In this document: positions 47,893 through 59,890 of the stretch, piece after piece
Position numbering within the stretch: position 1 is the first letter of the stretch
Layout: the number at the start of each line of letters is the position of its first letter
NCBI GenBank assembly: GCA_010093605.1
Contig: MU004185.1
Span: forward strand, 1,013,334-1,077,333
Length of the DNA: 64,000 bases
Reading direction: 5' to 3'
Source of the DNA: Lophium mytilinum
Taxonomy: Eukaryota; Ascomycota; Dothideomycetes; Mytilinidiales; Mytilinidiaceae
Position numbers and translations under genes: made by a program
Notes under the pieces: generated by a model
Told to the model about the DNA's origin: nothing
Seen by the model: only the letters and a program-made list of their open reading frames with translations
Databases searched by the model: none

Positions 47893-49778
47893 ATGGCAGA
47901 AGCAGAAGGGAACCCGACGACGTGGAAGTTCACTCAGTCAGTACTCCCTCTCGTCTTTCACCGCGTTGGAGCTTTCTTCTCACTTTTCTTATGTGTTTAT
48001 CTGCTTCTATTCGGTCGTTGTTGCTGCCCCAGGAGTTGCTGCTGTCTATTTCATTCAGCGCATGCCGAAGCGGTGAACTCGTACTGATGATTCACTAGAT
48101 GCTTCGGTGACAAAGGAGATGTAGAAGATATCACAGAAGGTACGTTTCATCGACTCACCTTACCCCCACCATAAACCCACTCTGCTCCAAGAATGTCTCA
48201 AAAGTGGAAGGTTGTTAAGCGTTACCACACAGCGGACATTATCTCCACCGTCGAGTTCGACCAGACAGGAAACTACCTTGCCACGGGCGACAAAGGCGGC
48301 AGAGTAGTACTCTTTGAGCGGAACGAAACAGTATGTCGGCACTTCACCTGCTCAGCTCCCCAACATGAGGAGGCACTTAATTGATGTATCTAGAAAAAAA
48401 CGTGTGAATACAAGTTCCATACCGAATTCCAATCCCACGAGCCAGAATTCGATTACCTCAAGTCCTTGGAGATAGAAGAGAAGATAAACAAGATCAAGTG
48501 GTGTCGACGACAGAATGCCTCGCACTACCTCCTCTCTACGAACGATAAAACGATAAAGCTCTGGAAGGTCTTCGAGAAGTCATTAAAGGTCGTCGCGGAG
48601 AATAACCTGTCGCATGAGTTGACCCCGGGCAGCGGCGTGGCTCCTGGAACTGGAGCTGGGGGCCCCGTCCGCAATCCCAACGCGCATTTCCGTACTGCCG
48701 CCGATCTTAAGCTGCCCCGCCTCACGCACCACGATACCGTGGTTGCCGCTGTTCCGCGGAAGACCTATGCTAATGCGCACGCCTACCATATCAACAGCAT
48801 ATCGGTAAACAGTGATGGCGAGACATTCATCAGCAGCGACGACCTCCGTATCAACCTATGGAACCTCAACATCCAGGATCAGAGCTTCAATATCGTGGAT
48901 ATCAAGCCAGCGAACATGGAGGAACTCACCGAAGTTATCACTGCCGCCGAGTTCCACCCGCAGAGCTGCAACTGGTTCATGTATGCCAGTTCCAAGGGCA
49001 CCATCAAGTTGGCGGATATGCGAGCGAGCGCCCTTTGTGATTCACACGCCAAGCGTAAGTTTTAAAGAAGCTGGATATTGCATCGCTATGCGCTAACATG
49101 TTCTTCAGAATTCGAGCAAGAAGAAGACCCATCCTCTAGATCATTCTTTTCCGAAATCATCTCATCCATTTCCGACGTCCGCTTCTCGCATGACGGTCGG
49201 TACATCCTTTCCCGAGACTACCTTACGGTGAAGATATGGGACGTGAACATGGAGCGTCAACCGATTAAGACCATTCCTATCCACGAGCATCTTAGGCCAC
49301 GGCTGTGCGATACATATGAAAACGACAGTATATTCGACAAGTTCGAGGTGGTGTTCTCAGGAGACGCGAAAAATGTTATGACGGGGAGCTACAACAATAA
49401 CTTCATGATATATCCTTCTGACCCAGAGAAGGACACGGAGGTGGTGCTGCAGGCAGACAAGTCGGCTTTTAAGGCGAAGAAGGTGGGAATTCCCACACCC
49501 ATGAATTCGTCAACAAGCCCTACCGGAAACAAAAAGGGAGGATCACGGGCCGGCAGTCCAGCAGCAGGGGCCGTTGGGCAAGGCCAGCGCATGCGCAAGG
49601 AGACGGATGCGGATCAGATCGACTTCAACAAGAAAATTTTGCATATGAGCTGGCATCCATTCGAGGACAGCATTGCAATTGCGGCTACGAACAATGTGAG
49701 TTTCACTCCTTTCCAAGTATCACTAGTGAGAGTTCTTGCTAATCCGTCCCCTAGCTCTTCGTGTTCTCAGCATTGTAG
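47893..49778 (+). CDS. CDC55: Protein phosphatase 2A B55 regulatory subunit
   Basis: Start [15 protein letters not shown] at 47893. Introns are near 47937-48098, 48140-48230, 48331-48393, 49056-49108 and 49696-49754. The last one joins IAATNN to LFVFSAL, after which TAG (49776) ends the protein at the family's normal C-terminus. The total is about 450 residues. B55 signatures are [37 protein letters not shown], the [24 protein letters not shown] block and [12 protein letters not shown]. It is a WD40 beta-propeller that selects substrates for the PP2A catalytic core in mitosis, morphogenesis and stress signalling. A Gly/Ser/Pro insert before the last blade is common in filamentous fungi. Confidence 0.95.
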
Positions 49779-50590
49779 AGGGAGCCTCGGTCTTGGCAGC
49801 GTCGCATCTGGAAGAGCATCGACGTTCTTACGGCTTGCCGTCCCTGGATTCTTTCTTAGTGCATATAAGGTTCGGACACCCTATCAACACATCCATCTTG
49901 CTTGCGTTCTCGTAGTCGATTTGGCGGCACTGGCTCTGATAGATGGGTCTCTTCATGGCTGGCGGGCATCGGCGAAGATTGTGGTGGGCGGACAGGCTGG
50001 GCTTATAGGCAGTGCATAGTCGAAATGCAGATAGGACGTGGCCCGATCATGTGGATGCGGATGGTCGTCGTGACTGTGATGTCTAGGGCGTGGAGTATGC
50101 ACTGAAAGGCGTTTGATGCGTTCAGGTGAAGTAGGAGAATGGAGTGATCTGTAGTATGAATAATGAGGAATATGAGCGTATGAATTTGATCAGACAGTGT
50201 AATGCCATTCGTAAACTGGCAAACACTTACCCTGTACTTGCCGCTCTTCGACGTTTCGACTAGCTGTCAGGATTAGCACTGCAAAACCCCTGCAAAGCTA
50301 ATCTGACGTTCCTAGCCCGTCTCAGCCCTACGACCGATTTATTGTCTTGCTGGCGACACGCGACGATCTCCACCACGTCAACACTGCTGCTTCTACATCC
50401 TGGCTCTTTCACAATTATTGCACACGATGCTATAGATTTTGGCATTGCTCTTCCATATAAACGACCGGCGCTGTACGGCTCTCGTTTTCCTGCTGCTCAC
50501 TTTTCTTCTTGCCACCCTCTCTTGGCAGCCCCTTTCTCGAGCCAGTGTCGTTGTCCCCTCCAGACAGTATTATCGCCCAAGGCAATCACT
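49779..50590. other. Tandem intergenic region, YEA4 promoter and 5' leader
   Basis: 812 bases with no supported gene. A TATA-like CATATAAA at 50454-50461 precedes the transporter start by about 130 bases. Confidence 0.5.
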
Positions 50591-51803
50591 ATGTTCTCTG
50601 CTGTCGCTCCCCTCGCTAGCAGCTTTGCATTGATATTTGGAGGCTGTTGCTCGAATGTAAGTGGTTCTCTGCGCGCTCCCTTCCTCTGCCCTGCTAACCC
50701 ACCTAGGTTTATTGCCTAGAAGCAATCGTGAAGTACGTCATCTGAACGACTTTAATGAGTACCTTAATACTCACATTTGGCAGGCATGAGCCCGACAGTG
50801 GTCTTCTGATTACGTTGTTTCAATTCATTTTCACCACTCTTTTCAGCTTGGGTAACCAACTCGACATCAATGGGAAATACTTCATCAAAGATACCCCCGT
50901 TCCCATGCGGAAATGGGCCTACAGCGCACTTTTGTTCTTCACTGTCAATATGCTGAACAATTGGGCTTTCGCATTCAATATCTCAGTGCCGGTGCATATC
51001 GTTCTCCGAAGCTTCGGTAGCGTCACGACAATGGCGGCCGGATGGCTGCGCGGGAAAAGATATACTACACTTCAGGTCCTGTCGGTTGCTCTACTTTCAG
51101 TCGGAGTCGTGATCTCAGCTTGGGCAGACGCTTCATCAAAGGTAAGACAGCCATTTATTCCCTATATGCGCGAACCGCAGCTCACGGATCATCATAGGGA
51201 AAACCAATGGGCACAACCTCCATCGACTTCAAAAGCGCGTCCTTCGAGACTGGGCTAGCCGTTCTTCTCGTCGCGCAGCTTCTCTCCGCCTACATGGGCG
51301 TCTACGTCGAGGACATCTTCGCCCAGCACGGTAAAGACTGGCAATCGAACCTCTTCTACTCGCATGCTCTCAGTCTTCCCTTGTTCATCCAGTTCTACCC
51401 CTCCATCTACTCACAATACGAGCGCCTAGCCGCCTCCCCCCCATTCCCCGTCTCGATGTCTATGGCGCGGACGCTTCCAGTGGTACTGACGAACTCTCTC
51501 CTTTCGACGCCCGAGGCTGTCATCTATCTCACCGCGAATGCTGTCACGCAGCTGCTGTGCATTACCGGGGTGAACATGCTCAGCGCGAATACTTCGGCTG
51601 TTACGGTCACAATTGTGCTGAACATTCGGAAGCTAGTCAGCTTTTTGGTCAGTGTGTGGCTGTTTGGGAACCCGATGAGCGATATGATGAAGCTGGGTGC
51701 GGCGGTTGTGTTTGGCGCCGGGGCGCTGTATGGATATGAGACTACATATCGGATTCCGTCGAAGAAGAGGGCGGAGAAGGAGAAGGTGAAGAAGGCGAAT
51801 TGA
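50591..51803 (+). CDS. YEA4: Nucleotide-sugar transporter, UDP-GlcNAc type (UAA/SLC35B)
   Basis: Start MFSAVAPLASSFALIFGGCCSN. Introns near 50657-50705, 50732-50782 and 51142-51197 join exons in frame, making about 350 residues. Ten hydrophobic segments are spread over the length. The signature CLEAIVKHEPDSGLLIT, VPMRKW, NNWAFAFNISVPVHIVLRSFGS and the TVTIVLNIRKLVSFLVSVWLFGN block are typical of the UAA family, closest in pattern to yeast Yea4. It ends in a lysine-rich tail (KKRAEKEKVKKAN), a possible ER-retrieval signal. The role is exchange of cytosolic UDP-GlcNAc into the ER/Golgi lumen for chitin and glycan synthesis. Confidence 0.9.
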
Positions 51804-52560
51804 GGGGGATTCAATGGGAAGTCTGTTGGTGGATGAGACGCGTAAGTCCAGATGAGACAGGTTCACTTTCTATCAAAGATTGAGGAGTTTTGTCGCTAGT
51901 AAAAGGGTCTTTTAGGGCTTAGAATTGATAGATATTGGCGTTACGCAGGCATACATAGACACTATATCGTCGCCGATCAAAAGCCCTCGCTTTAGAGTCA
52001 ACTTGTCCTGTGTTTTGCATGATATCTCGAATCAGGCCTCCGCATTAAGTCAATTGTTGCGGAAACGACATGATTGAAGCACTCCAGGCTCTACCTAAAT
52101 AGATAAAATTATTGGATAGCTGCATTGAATTAAATAGTGCTCCTCAACACCTCCGCGCCGGCTTGGAAGGAGATGGAGACCAGAAACCAGATAACGCATT
52201 TTGTAGAACAACCTGTGCCGACAAAAAATTGCCAGAATAGAATCCATCCAATACCGGCAACGTACGCTCGTTACAAAGTACGTATAAAAAGGCCATGGTG
52301 GAGCTCAGGGGTGCGGGGACTAGAACTGACAGGGCGGCGCAGGGGCGTGCGTGGCGCGTCTCCCTGAGAAAGTGGAACTGACCACATAGCCTTTCCGTCC
52401 TTAAACATTCACATTCACCACCCTCTCCCTTCCATCCCACTTGCTGTTCCTGGTCCTGGTATGTACTTCTCTCCAGCCTCTATCTCTTCCGTCAGTACAT
52501 CAACTAACCGCATTGACTTCCATTCAGCTTCCTAGGAGCTGCGGCGCAACCCACTGCACC
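51804..52560. other. Intergenic region and PMT4 promoter/5' leader
   Basis: 757 bases, no gene supported. A clear TATA box, GTATAAAAAGG, lies at about 52281-52291. A splice-donor-like GGTATGTA at 52458 and acceptor TTCAG at about 52529 suggest a 5' UTR intron. Confidence 0.5.
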
Positions 52561-55135
52561 ATGTCTTCTCCCGCCAACGTACGGCAACGGGGCCCAAAGA
52601 ACAAGCGGCCGACCACGCCGAACCCAGAGGCAATTGCGAAAGACGATCTCGAGGTCATTAAAAAGGCCAAGCAGGAGTTCACGACGCCCTCCCATGGCTC
52701 TGAGTGGGATTACAAGCTTGCTATTTCTATAATCACTGTCCTGGCCTTTGTGACCAGGTTTTGGGGCATTCAGCACCCTAACCAGGTGGTCTTCGACGAG
52801 GTGCACTTCGGAAAGGTATGGTTGTGTTCTCTTGCCATATGCGGCTTGTGGCTACAATCCTGCCAGGCACCGTATGAAGTCTTCACGAGCTCCGGCTGAC
52901 ACATAGTAGTTCGCCTCGTATTACCTCCAGCGGACCTATTTTTTCGACGTACACCCTCCCTTTGGAAAGCTCCTCTTTGCCCTCGCCGGCTGGCTGGTGG
53001 GATATGATGGCTCATTCCTGTTTGACAACATTGGTGACTCGTACATCACCAACAATGTTCCTTATGTTGCATACCGGTCGATGCCCGCGCTTATGGGCGC
53101 CCTTACCGTTCCAACTACATTCATGATCATGTGGGAGTCTGGATACTCGTTACCAGCCTGCGTCACGGCGGCCGGCCTGCTCCTGTTCGACAACGCCCAT
53201 ATCGGCCAGACCCGCCTCATACTCTTGGATGCAACTCTCATATTCTTCATGGCCTTGAGCGTGCTCAGCTATGTCCGATTCTACAAGTTGAGGCATATCC
53301 CTTTCACCCGCAAGTGGTGGAAGTGGCTTCTTTTAACTGGAGTCTGCCTAAGCTGCGTCATCTCCACCAAATACGTCGGTGTCTTCACATTCTTTTCCAT
53401 CGGTGTACCCGTCCTGATTGATCTCTGGGATCTCATGGACGTCAACCGCCGGCAGGGAACACTGACTCTTAGAGAGTTCACCAATCATTTCCTGGCCCGA
53501 GCCGTTGCTCTGATAATTGTCCCCTTTTTCTTATATCTTTTCTGGTTCCAGGTCCACTTCACCATTCTCTCTCGTTCCGGTCCAGGCGATGACTTTATGA
53601 GTCCTGAGTTCCAAGAGACTCTGAGCGATAACATTATGACGACCCAGGCCGTTCCCATTGATTACTACGATTTCCTTACCCTGCGGCACAAGGAGACCAA
53701 AGTCTATCTTCACAGCCATCCTGACAAGTATCCTCTTAGGTACGACGATGGTCGCATTTCTAGCCAAGGACAGCAGGTGACCGGCTACCCACACAATGAC
53801 ACCAACAACCAATGGCAGATTGTTCCGACCAAGGACCTCCAAGGCACTGGCCACCGCGTCAAGAATGGAGATCTCATCCGTCTAAAGCACCAAATTACAG
53901 ACACCTTTCTGATGTCGCATGATGTGGCATCTCCATATCACCCAACCAACCAAGAATTCACGACTATCGGCATCGAAGAAGGTAACGCAGATCGTTACAA
54001 CGACACGTTATTCGAGCTCAAGATCGAGAACGGCAAATTGGGACAGGAATTCAAAACTATGTCTTCCCATTTCAAACTAATTCATTTCCCTTCTAAGGTT
54101 GCTATGTGGACCCATACTACGCCCCTCCCGGACTGGGCATACAAGCAAGCTGAGATTAACGGCAACAAGAACCTTCAGCAATCCAGCAACATCTGGTTCG
54201 CCGAGGAGATCCCATCACTCGCACCTGGTGTTGAACGCGCCAAACATGAGGCGAAGAAGATCAAGCACGTGCCTTTCTTGAAGAAATATTTCGAGCTCCA
54301 ACGTGCGATGTTCTTCCATAACAACGCTCTCACCAGCAGCCACCCCTACTCCAGCTTCCCTGTCGCATGGCCTTTCCTCCTCCGTGGCGTGTCCTTCTGG
54401 ACCGACAACGACACGAGGCAGCAAATCTACTTCCTCGGCAACCCCCTCGGCTGGTGGTTAGCCAGCAGTCTCCTCGCCGTCTTCGCAGGTATAATCGGCG
54501 CCGACCAGCTCGCGCTCCGCCGCGGCATCGACGCTTTAGATGAGCGTAAGTCAACCCCTCTCTCCTTCTTCTACTACTCGTCTCGTCGTTCCAGTTGTCG
54601 CTTTTTGGGCTTGTTTACGTTTCCGAATGCTGTCGCTACTCGTTTCAATCGTCTTTATCGTCCGCGACCTACAATCACATATCTGACTCATCTCTGGAAT
54701 CCAGGCACGCGCTCCCGCCTCTACAACTCGACGGGCTTCTTCTTCCTCACCTGGGCTGCCCACTACGTTCCGTTCTTCATCATGGGGCGTCAGCTGTTCT
54801 TGCACCACTACCTCCCTGCGCATCTTGCGTCTGCGCTTGTAACAGGCGCGCTGGTGGAGTTCATCTTCAACATCGAGCCCATGATCGTCGATGGCGAGAC
54901 GCTCACGACCGACGGCAAGAAGGGCAAGAAGGCGGAGAAGCGAAGCCGGCCCGTGCGCGAACGGTTGGGCACGCAGACGCTGTTTGCGAGCTGGGCCGCT
55001 ACTGGTGTCATCATGGCGCTGGTGATCTGGAGTTTCCTGTTCTTCGCGCCGTTGACGTATGGGAAACCCGGGTTGACGGTGGACCAAGTGGTGGCGCGGA
55101 AGTGGCTGGCGTATGATTTGCATTTTGCGAAATAA
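52561..55135 (+). CDS. PMT4: Dolichyl-phosphate-mannose protein mannosyltransferase, PMT4 type
   Basis: Exons 52561-52815, 52910-54545 and 54705-55135 give 773 residues. The GT39 acidic motif is in NQVVFDEVHFGK at about residue 78, spanning the first splice to FASYYLQRTYFFDVHPPFGKLL. Several membrane helices follow, then a lumenal MIR region with HSHPDKYPLRYDDGR and NNQWQIVPT. The block QRAMFFHNNALTSSHPYSS places it in the Pmt4 rather than Pmt1/Pmt2 branch, which I recall by pattern. The C-terminal helices include HLWN-free WAAHYVPFFIMGRQLFLHHYLP-like sequence. It transfers mannose from Dol-P-Man to Ser/Thr of membrane proteins in the ER. The second intron (159 bases) is in frame and stop-free. 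Confidence 0.94.
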
Positions 55136-56477
55136 GAGGCTTTGACGAAGATTGTTGACGTGCTGCAGCAGATGGGAAATGCCTTGCCGTCAAGGGGGTA
55201 GATGGGGAGAGAGATGGGGGCGGTGTACTGAGATGGCTTCTGCTTAGAGTGGTTGTTGGTGTTGGGCGAGGGTCTCGTGCTACTGTTCTGGACGGTTGGT
55301 TCTCTAGGGCGGGTGCTATTTTTCCTTGAGTTTGATTAAGTGCAGTAGGAATGGTTGGGTTTCAGGTGGGTGGTTGTACCATAGGCATTGGAGTCTGATG
55401 AAGAAAAGCGCTTGAACTCTTGGATCTTACTTCTTGCATATCCTGCTCGTGCCGTACCAATCCTTGGAATCCTTCACTATAGCATGATCTGCCCAGAGAT
55501 ATGTTCGCCAGTGGGTGTGAAGCAGGACAGAGCGGAGTTTCCAGTCAAGTTGTTGTAGATGTGGTGTGGTTGGAACAAATCAGTCAATGGGCAGATGTGT
55601 GTCATAGGACTGTAGCGGCGGCGCCTAGGGGGCTATAGTAAGTGTAGAATGTATTATAGGTAGCAGCTTAGTTATCACCCCCGTTTCTTTATGTATAAGC
55701 CCCCTATATTTGGCTTAGTTCCGGCTTGGAACGACTTTGTCACACTAATTAGAAGCTGACTTACAAATCTTTATTGTGGAATCTACATTGACCTACCTCC
55801 TTACTGTACACCTCCAAGCTCCCCTTCAGGGCCGCTACGCATCTATAGAGGAGAGGATGGAGTCGACTAGCTTGTGGTGAAGGACCTGGCATGAGAAGTT
55901 TAGTCACGCTTGGAAATTCTAGCTTTAGAAGTAGCTATGTAAGCACTTTTCATCATGTTGGCAGCCTGTAAGTGGCGGGCGTATAGGCGTACCTATAAGG
56001 CTAGAGTAGAAGGGCTGGCTTAGCTGTTGATTATGGGTCGTGGTGTGGGCCTAACGCTTTATTTGTGGAACAAAGTTGTTATGGCCGTAGCCAAGCCAAA
56101 TCGAAGGGGGGCCTAATACATAAAGAAAAGGGTGGTGATAATGCAGGTGCTCCTGCTATGGAGATAGAGAGGCAGGCGGTGTTTATTCAAGTTCGCAGCT
56201 CCCTATATAGAAGGAGCGATTGGAATTAGTAAATAAATTAAGGGGGTAAGTTGGAAGCTCAAGAGCAGTAATCCAAGCCAATTAGAAGGTGGAAAGTCAC
56301 CGGGGGCAGGCGTAGTACCTGGCGTGAAAAGAGGGTATAATTGTAGTAATCAAGGGGCGTATATTTGGTAGCGCCCGGATAGAATGAGGTTTTGCTCTTG
56401 TCATCATACGTTAATGATCCCATTTTAGACTCGTCCCTAAAAGCTTACGCGAAAGCTTAGAAACGCTAACTTCGGCG
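55136..56477. other. Gene-free region with TA-rich relic
   Basis: No coding frame over 1.3 kb. From about 55610 to 56450 the sequence becomes rich in TA, TAG and ATA, unlike its surroundings. This composition is what CpA-to-TpA decay (RIP) of an old mobile element would leave. No terminal repeats or protein motifs can be recognised, so the element type is unknown. Confidence 0.5.
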
Positions 56478-57854
56478 CTATGATTCCTTCATCGTTGTCT
56501 TCATCCTCTCCACATACTCATCCGCGTCTTCCCCAATAAGCCTAAACCCCAACCTCACCATTTCGCGCGTCAGCTCCTCTCCCATCCCATCAAAAACAGC
56601 AATCTTCTCCAGGGCTGCGTATATCCTTGACGCAGGTCCATCCAGCGTCTCCGCGATCGACCTTTGCAACGGACGCCCTTTGCCAGCCAGAGCTTCTTCC
56701 GCCGCCTCAAAGCTGTGCCGGTAAGACGCCCGTGCTTTCACGTGACGCTGCACGTTCCGATGCGCCACGCCGCCCGGACTGCTCAGGATCTGTTCAATCT
56801 CCGCATCGGATGAGATGAGTGGGAACGGCATGGGATAGTGGTTCACCTCCACCGGAGCGGACTGGGCGAATTCCCAGTCAATGACAGCAAGAAAGTTGAA
56901 GGCATCGTCGACGAGGATGTTTTGCGTGCCCATGTCCATGTGGTTGAGGTGGAACGGCCCCGTGTTGCCGGGACCTTTGAACAAGTCTGTATGCTGGACG
57001 ATATCGCGGAAAATGAAGGGGCCAAGGACTGTATAGATGTCTGCCTCTTCTTCGTCGTCGTCTTCAGCACTCTTAGATGCCTCGAGATACCTGGCATTGC
57101 CAACAGCTGTGAAATACTCGTGGGCGCTGAGGAATGGTCCCGCGGCCTCGAAGCCCTCGGCGGCGGCTGAAGCCAATTTTCCAATCGTAGGTCCGGTTTC
57201 TGCGGTGAATTGGGCGATTGAGCCGATTGTTGGGAAGGAGAAGCTCGCCAGCTCTGCTTGGATTGATGTCCATTGAGTAAGGATATGCTCTTGATCTTGA
57301 ATCTATATACCGAAACATTAGCTACAGAAGTGCCAAGAAGTTTCCGAACATAATAGTCTTACGGGAAGATCGCAGATGTCGAATTTCACATCCTGTAATG
57401 TATTCCCATAGAAGCCCTCAATCAGCATATAGCATGCACCAACATCAGTAGCTTGCTGAGAGCCCGGAGTTGCATACGCGTATAAGCAGGGGGACGGCAC
57501 GCTCGTGATTCGTTCGTGCACGAATTGCATAGTTGCGACTTCGCATTCAATGGCATACAGCTCGGACTCGTCGCTGACACGTTCATTACTCTCTGGATGC
57601 CGTGGAAGTCTTACGCGAGCGATCACGAGGCTTTCATCCGATAGGATAAACTCGAAGCAGCACCAAAACTGGCCGGCAGAAAAGGGTTCGCTCATTGTTG
57701 TTGCTTTGCCCGTGACTTGCTCGACATGCTTCAGCAGCGCGGATTTGTCAATGCTGCTCATGAAGAGTTCCAGCCGCTCTTTCATTCCATCATAGTCCCA
57801 TGAATCATATGACGTCCAATTTGTGCTAGGGCATCGCTTTGTGATGGGTGCCAT
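56478..57854 (-). CDS. Aminoglycoside-phosphotransferase-like kinase-fold protein
   Basis: Start MAPITKRCPSTNWTSYDSW at 57854. The frame is open to another Met at 57959, which would add 35 residues with a weakly mitochondrial look. One intron (about 57301-57362) joins FDICDLP to IQDQEHILTQW. The length is about 440 residues. The catalytic loop HMDMGTQNILVDD has the APH/Brenner HxDxxxxN, and IDWEFA is the DFG-like metal-binding segment. The N-lobe contains a strand with VIARVRLPRH that may carry the ATP-binding basic residue. Proteins of this type are a large fungal family of unassigned small-molecule or protein kinases. Nothing supports antibiotic resistance here. Confidence 0.82.
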
Positions 57855-58688
57855 CTTGGAAATAGTGGTATCAAGAGATGTGAGGGTTTGGCAGGTGAAA
57901 ATGTTGAAGACAGGTGCAAGGTGTCGGAGGAGACTCATGCAATGAGAGGATAAATGCACGGTCCTTGCCCTTGCTTCGCCTCACTTTCTCTCTTCATTCA
58001 GCACTTCCACACAAGCCTCACAACCTTGAAGCTGCGGCCCCATTTACCTAACCTTAGGCGCCCAGGCATGCAAATTGAGGTCTCGGTACATACTCTAGGC
58101 GAAAAATTCAACCGTGTGACCTCCAAGGCAAGTACAAGACGCGCCGCATTCTCTCTTCCAGCGGTTATGATAGACCCATATTTCTGTAATCACTCGTTCA
58201 TTCTGTTTTTTTGGGCCCACAAAACTGTGCCTCAATATGAAGAGGGGTTTCGCAAGCGTTTTTCCGAGACCTCATTTTCCAATCAATCCTCAGAGCATGA
58301 CGAGTCGCAAGTAAGGTTTGCTGTGCCGCAGCGGCTGCCCACGTATCTGACACTACGACCCCCGTATCAAGCGTACCATTCGGTAGGCGGAGCCCTTCAT
58401 TGGGCTACTAAATACGTCCTCTCCAGTCTTTCCTGCACGCGCGCGCGCTCTTATCACGCTTCGCTATCTGTTGCTCTCGAGGCGTAGTTCACTTTGCGGC
58501 ACAGTGATAGCATCAGGAGGGTGGTGACTACGATCTGTTTCTAGGCAGCAAACCCAAATGTATATATATGTCCCTCACAGACTCCCATAAGTGTCAAGCC
58601 AGACAACGATCAACTGCACACTCTTCAATCAAATCCCCAGCCCAAAATCTTTACAATCATCTCATCTACTACACCAGCAACAACCACC
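57855..58688. other. Intergenic region, no supported gene
   Basis: 834 bases with a run of motif-free frames. A TATA-like TGTATATATATG occurs at 58559-58570, about 120 bases before a very small candidate gene. Confidence 0.5.
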
Positions 58689-58853
58689 ATGGCCAACCAA
58701 ATCCAAGCTCCCACTGCCAATACTGCTGTGGTCCAAGTCCCCGCCGTTGGCTTGGGCAAGTCCTCCAACAACCAGAGTTGGTGCTCCAAATGCAAGACCG
58801 CGTACGCCAGGGGAACTAGCCACACTTGCAGGTGCGTAGGATCCTGCCTCTAG
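58689..58853 (+). CDS. Candidate 54-residue Cys-rich (zinc-knuckle-like) small protein
   Basis: The ATG sits in a strong fungal context (CACCATGGCC), about 120 bases after a TATA-like run. The protein is MANQIQAPT.. with a neutral Ala/Val/Gln N-terminus and a Cys-rich end (WCSKCKTAYARGTSHTC, then CRCVGSC). The CxxC..HxC spacing could bind one zinc. If the donor-like GTGCGT at 58831 were used, the protein would end a few residues after the HxC. I do not recognise a family. The TATA, the start context and the Cys pattern are the only support. Confidence 0.4.
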   Translation: MANQIQAPTANTAVVQVPAVGLGKSSNNQSWCSKCKTAYARGTSHTCRCVGSCL

Positions 58854-59740
58854 CGAAGATTTCTATGTTTGAGATGCTTACAAGTCACACTACAACAGTT
58901 AGATTACCTCTGTGGATGGGAAGTCACCTTTTCATATCGATTTGGTGGCTAGCCTACAACTGGGCGAATGACCATGAAGGCGGAGATTGCAGAGAGAATG
59001 CCGCAAAGGTAGATGAGGAATTGGACGTTAAGAGGCATGCAGGCCTATGGAAACCCCACGCTCGCTCTTTAATTTTACCGTTTCTTGCTATGTGTGCTTG
59101 TATTAGCATTTCTATCACTCCAGTACTTCAATTATCACTCCTGCCTTGCGAAGGAGCTCGAGCCTGGCAGTCTTGCAAATCGCTTCAATTGCAGTGATAC
59201 ATATCTTGAGTCACAGTGACACGGCTCCCTTTCTCTCTCATCATCACCGTAGATCTTGACATCAAGATCTCGACAGGGTGTATTAGCTACTATGATCATT
59301 AACAATGATCCAGCTATGCCTACTGCGTGCGGATGCATATAACAGTACATAATAAAAGTAACTGCCCGGAGACTTCTCCAGTCTCTCCGAGCTAATTAGA
59401 AGTGGTAAAGTGCCCCGGGAAGGGGCCAAAAGGAGAACACGCTGGGAGTTGGAGGGGACCGGAGGTAGCCAGAAAGGGAAGACTAACCCAAGGGGAAAGG
59501 GGTTGTTTGTTCCTCCCGAGCTTAGAAAAGACTGTTTAAGGATTCTTCAAACCTGATTACAGGCATCTTACACGGCAAACACGTGGCCTCTGCAAGGTGC
59601 GATTAATTTTCAACCCACAAAACATATGTCTGGGCCGAAACCGCTATCTCGTCCCCCTCATGCCCTTCTCCGTACAAGACGAACTACTATCACATGGCAA
59701 GTTTCCCGCTCCCGAATCTTCCCGACGAACAAGCGGTGTA
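58854..59740. other. Intergenic region, no supported gene
   Basis: Short frames without motifs. Purine-rich sequence at 59400-59520 leads into the repeat array. Confidence 0.5.
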
Positions 59741-59769
59741 GAGGGATGGTTGAGGCATGTGAGGCATTA

Positions 59770-59890
59770 CACGTCACTCGTCACACGCTCGACTGCTTAC
59801 TCACCCTCCGATTTCCTTTCTCCCCAGGGTATATAACCTCGTCTCCCGCCGTTCTGGACTTCTTTCTTCAGGGTGGAGAGGAGAGGGGAT
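59770..59890 (+). repeat. TATA-bearing repeat unit a
   Basis: CTGCTTACTCACCCTCC, then TATATAA at 59830, then CTGGACTTCTTTCTTCAGGG. It heads the 195-bp sub-array. Confidence 0.75.

Noticed and set aside
49779-50019. Extension of the PP2A-B frame beyond 49778
   Set aside because: It is read through an unspliced intron; splicing gives the family's normal end and a stop at 49776.
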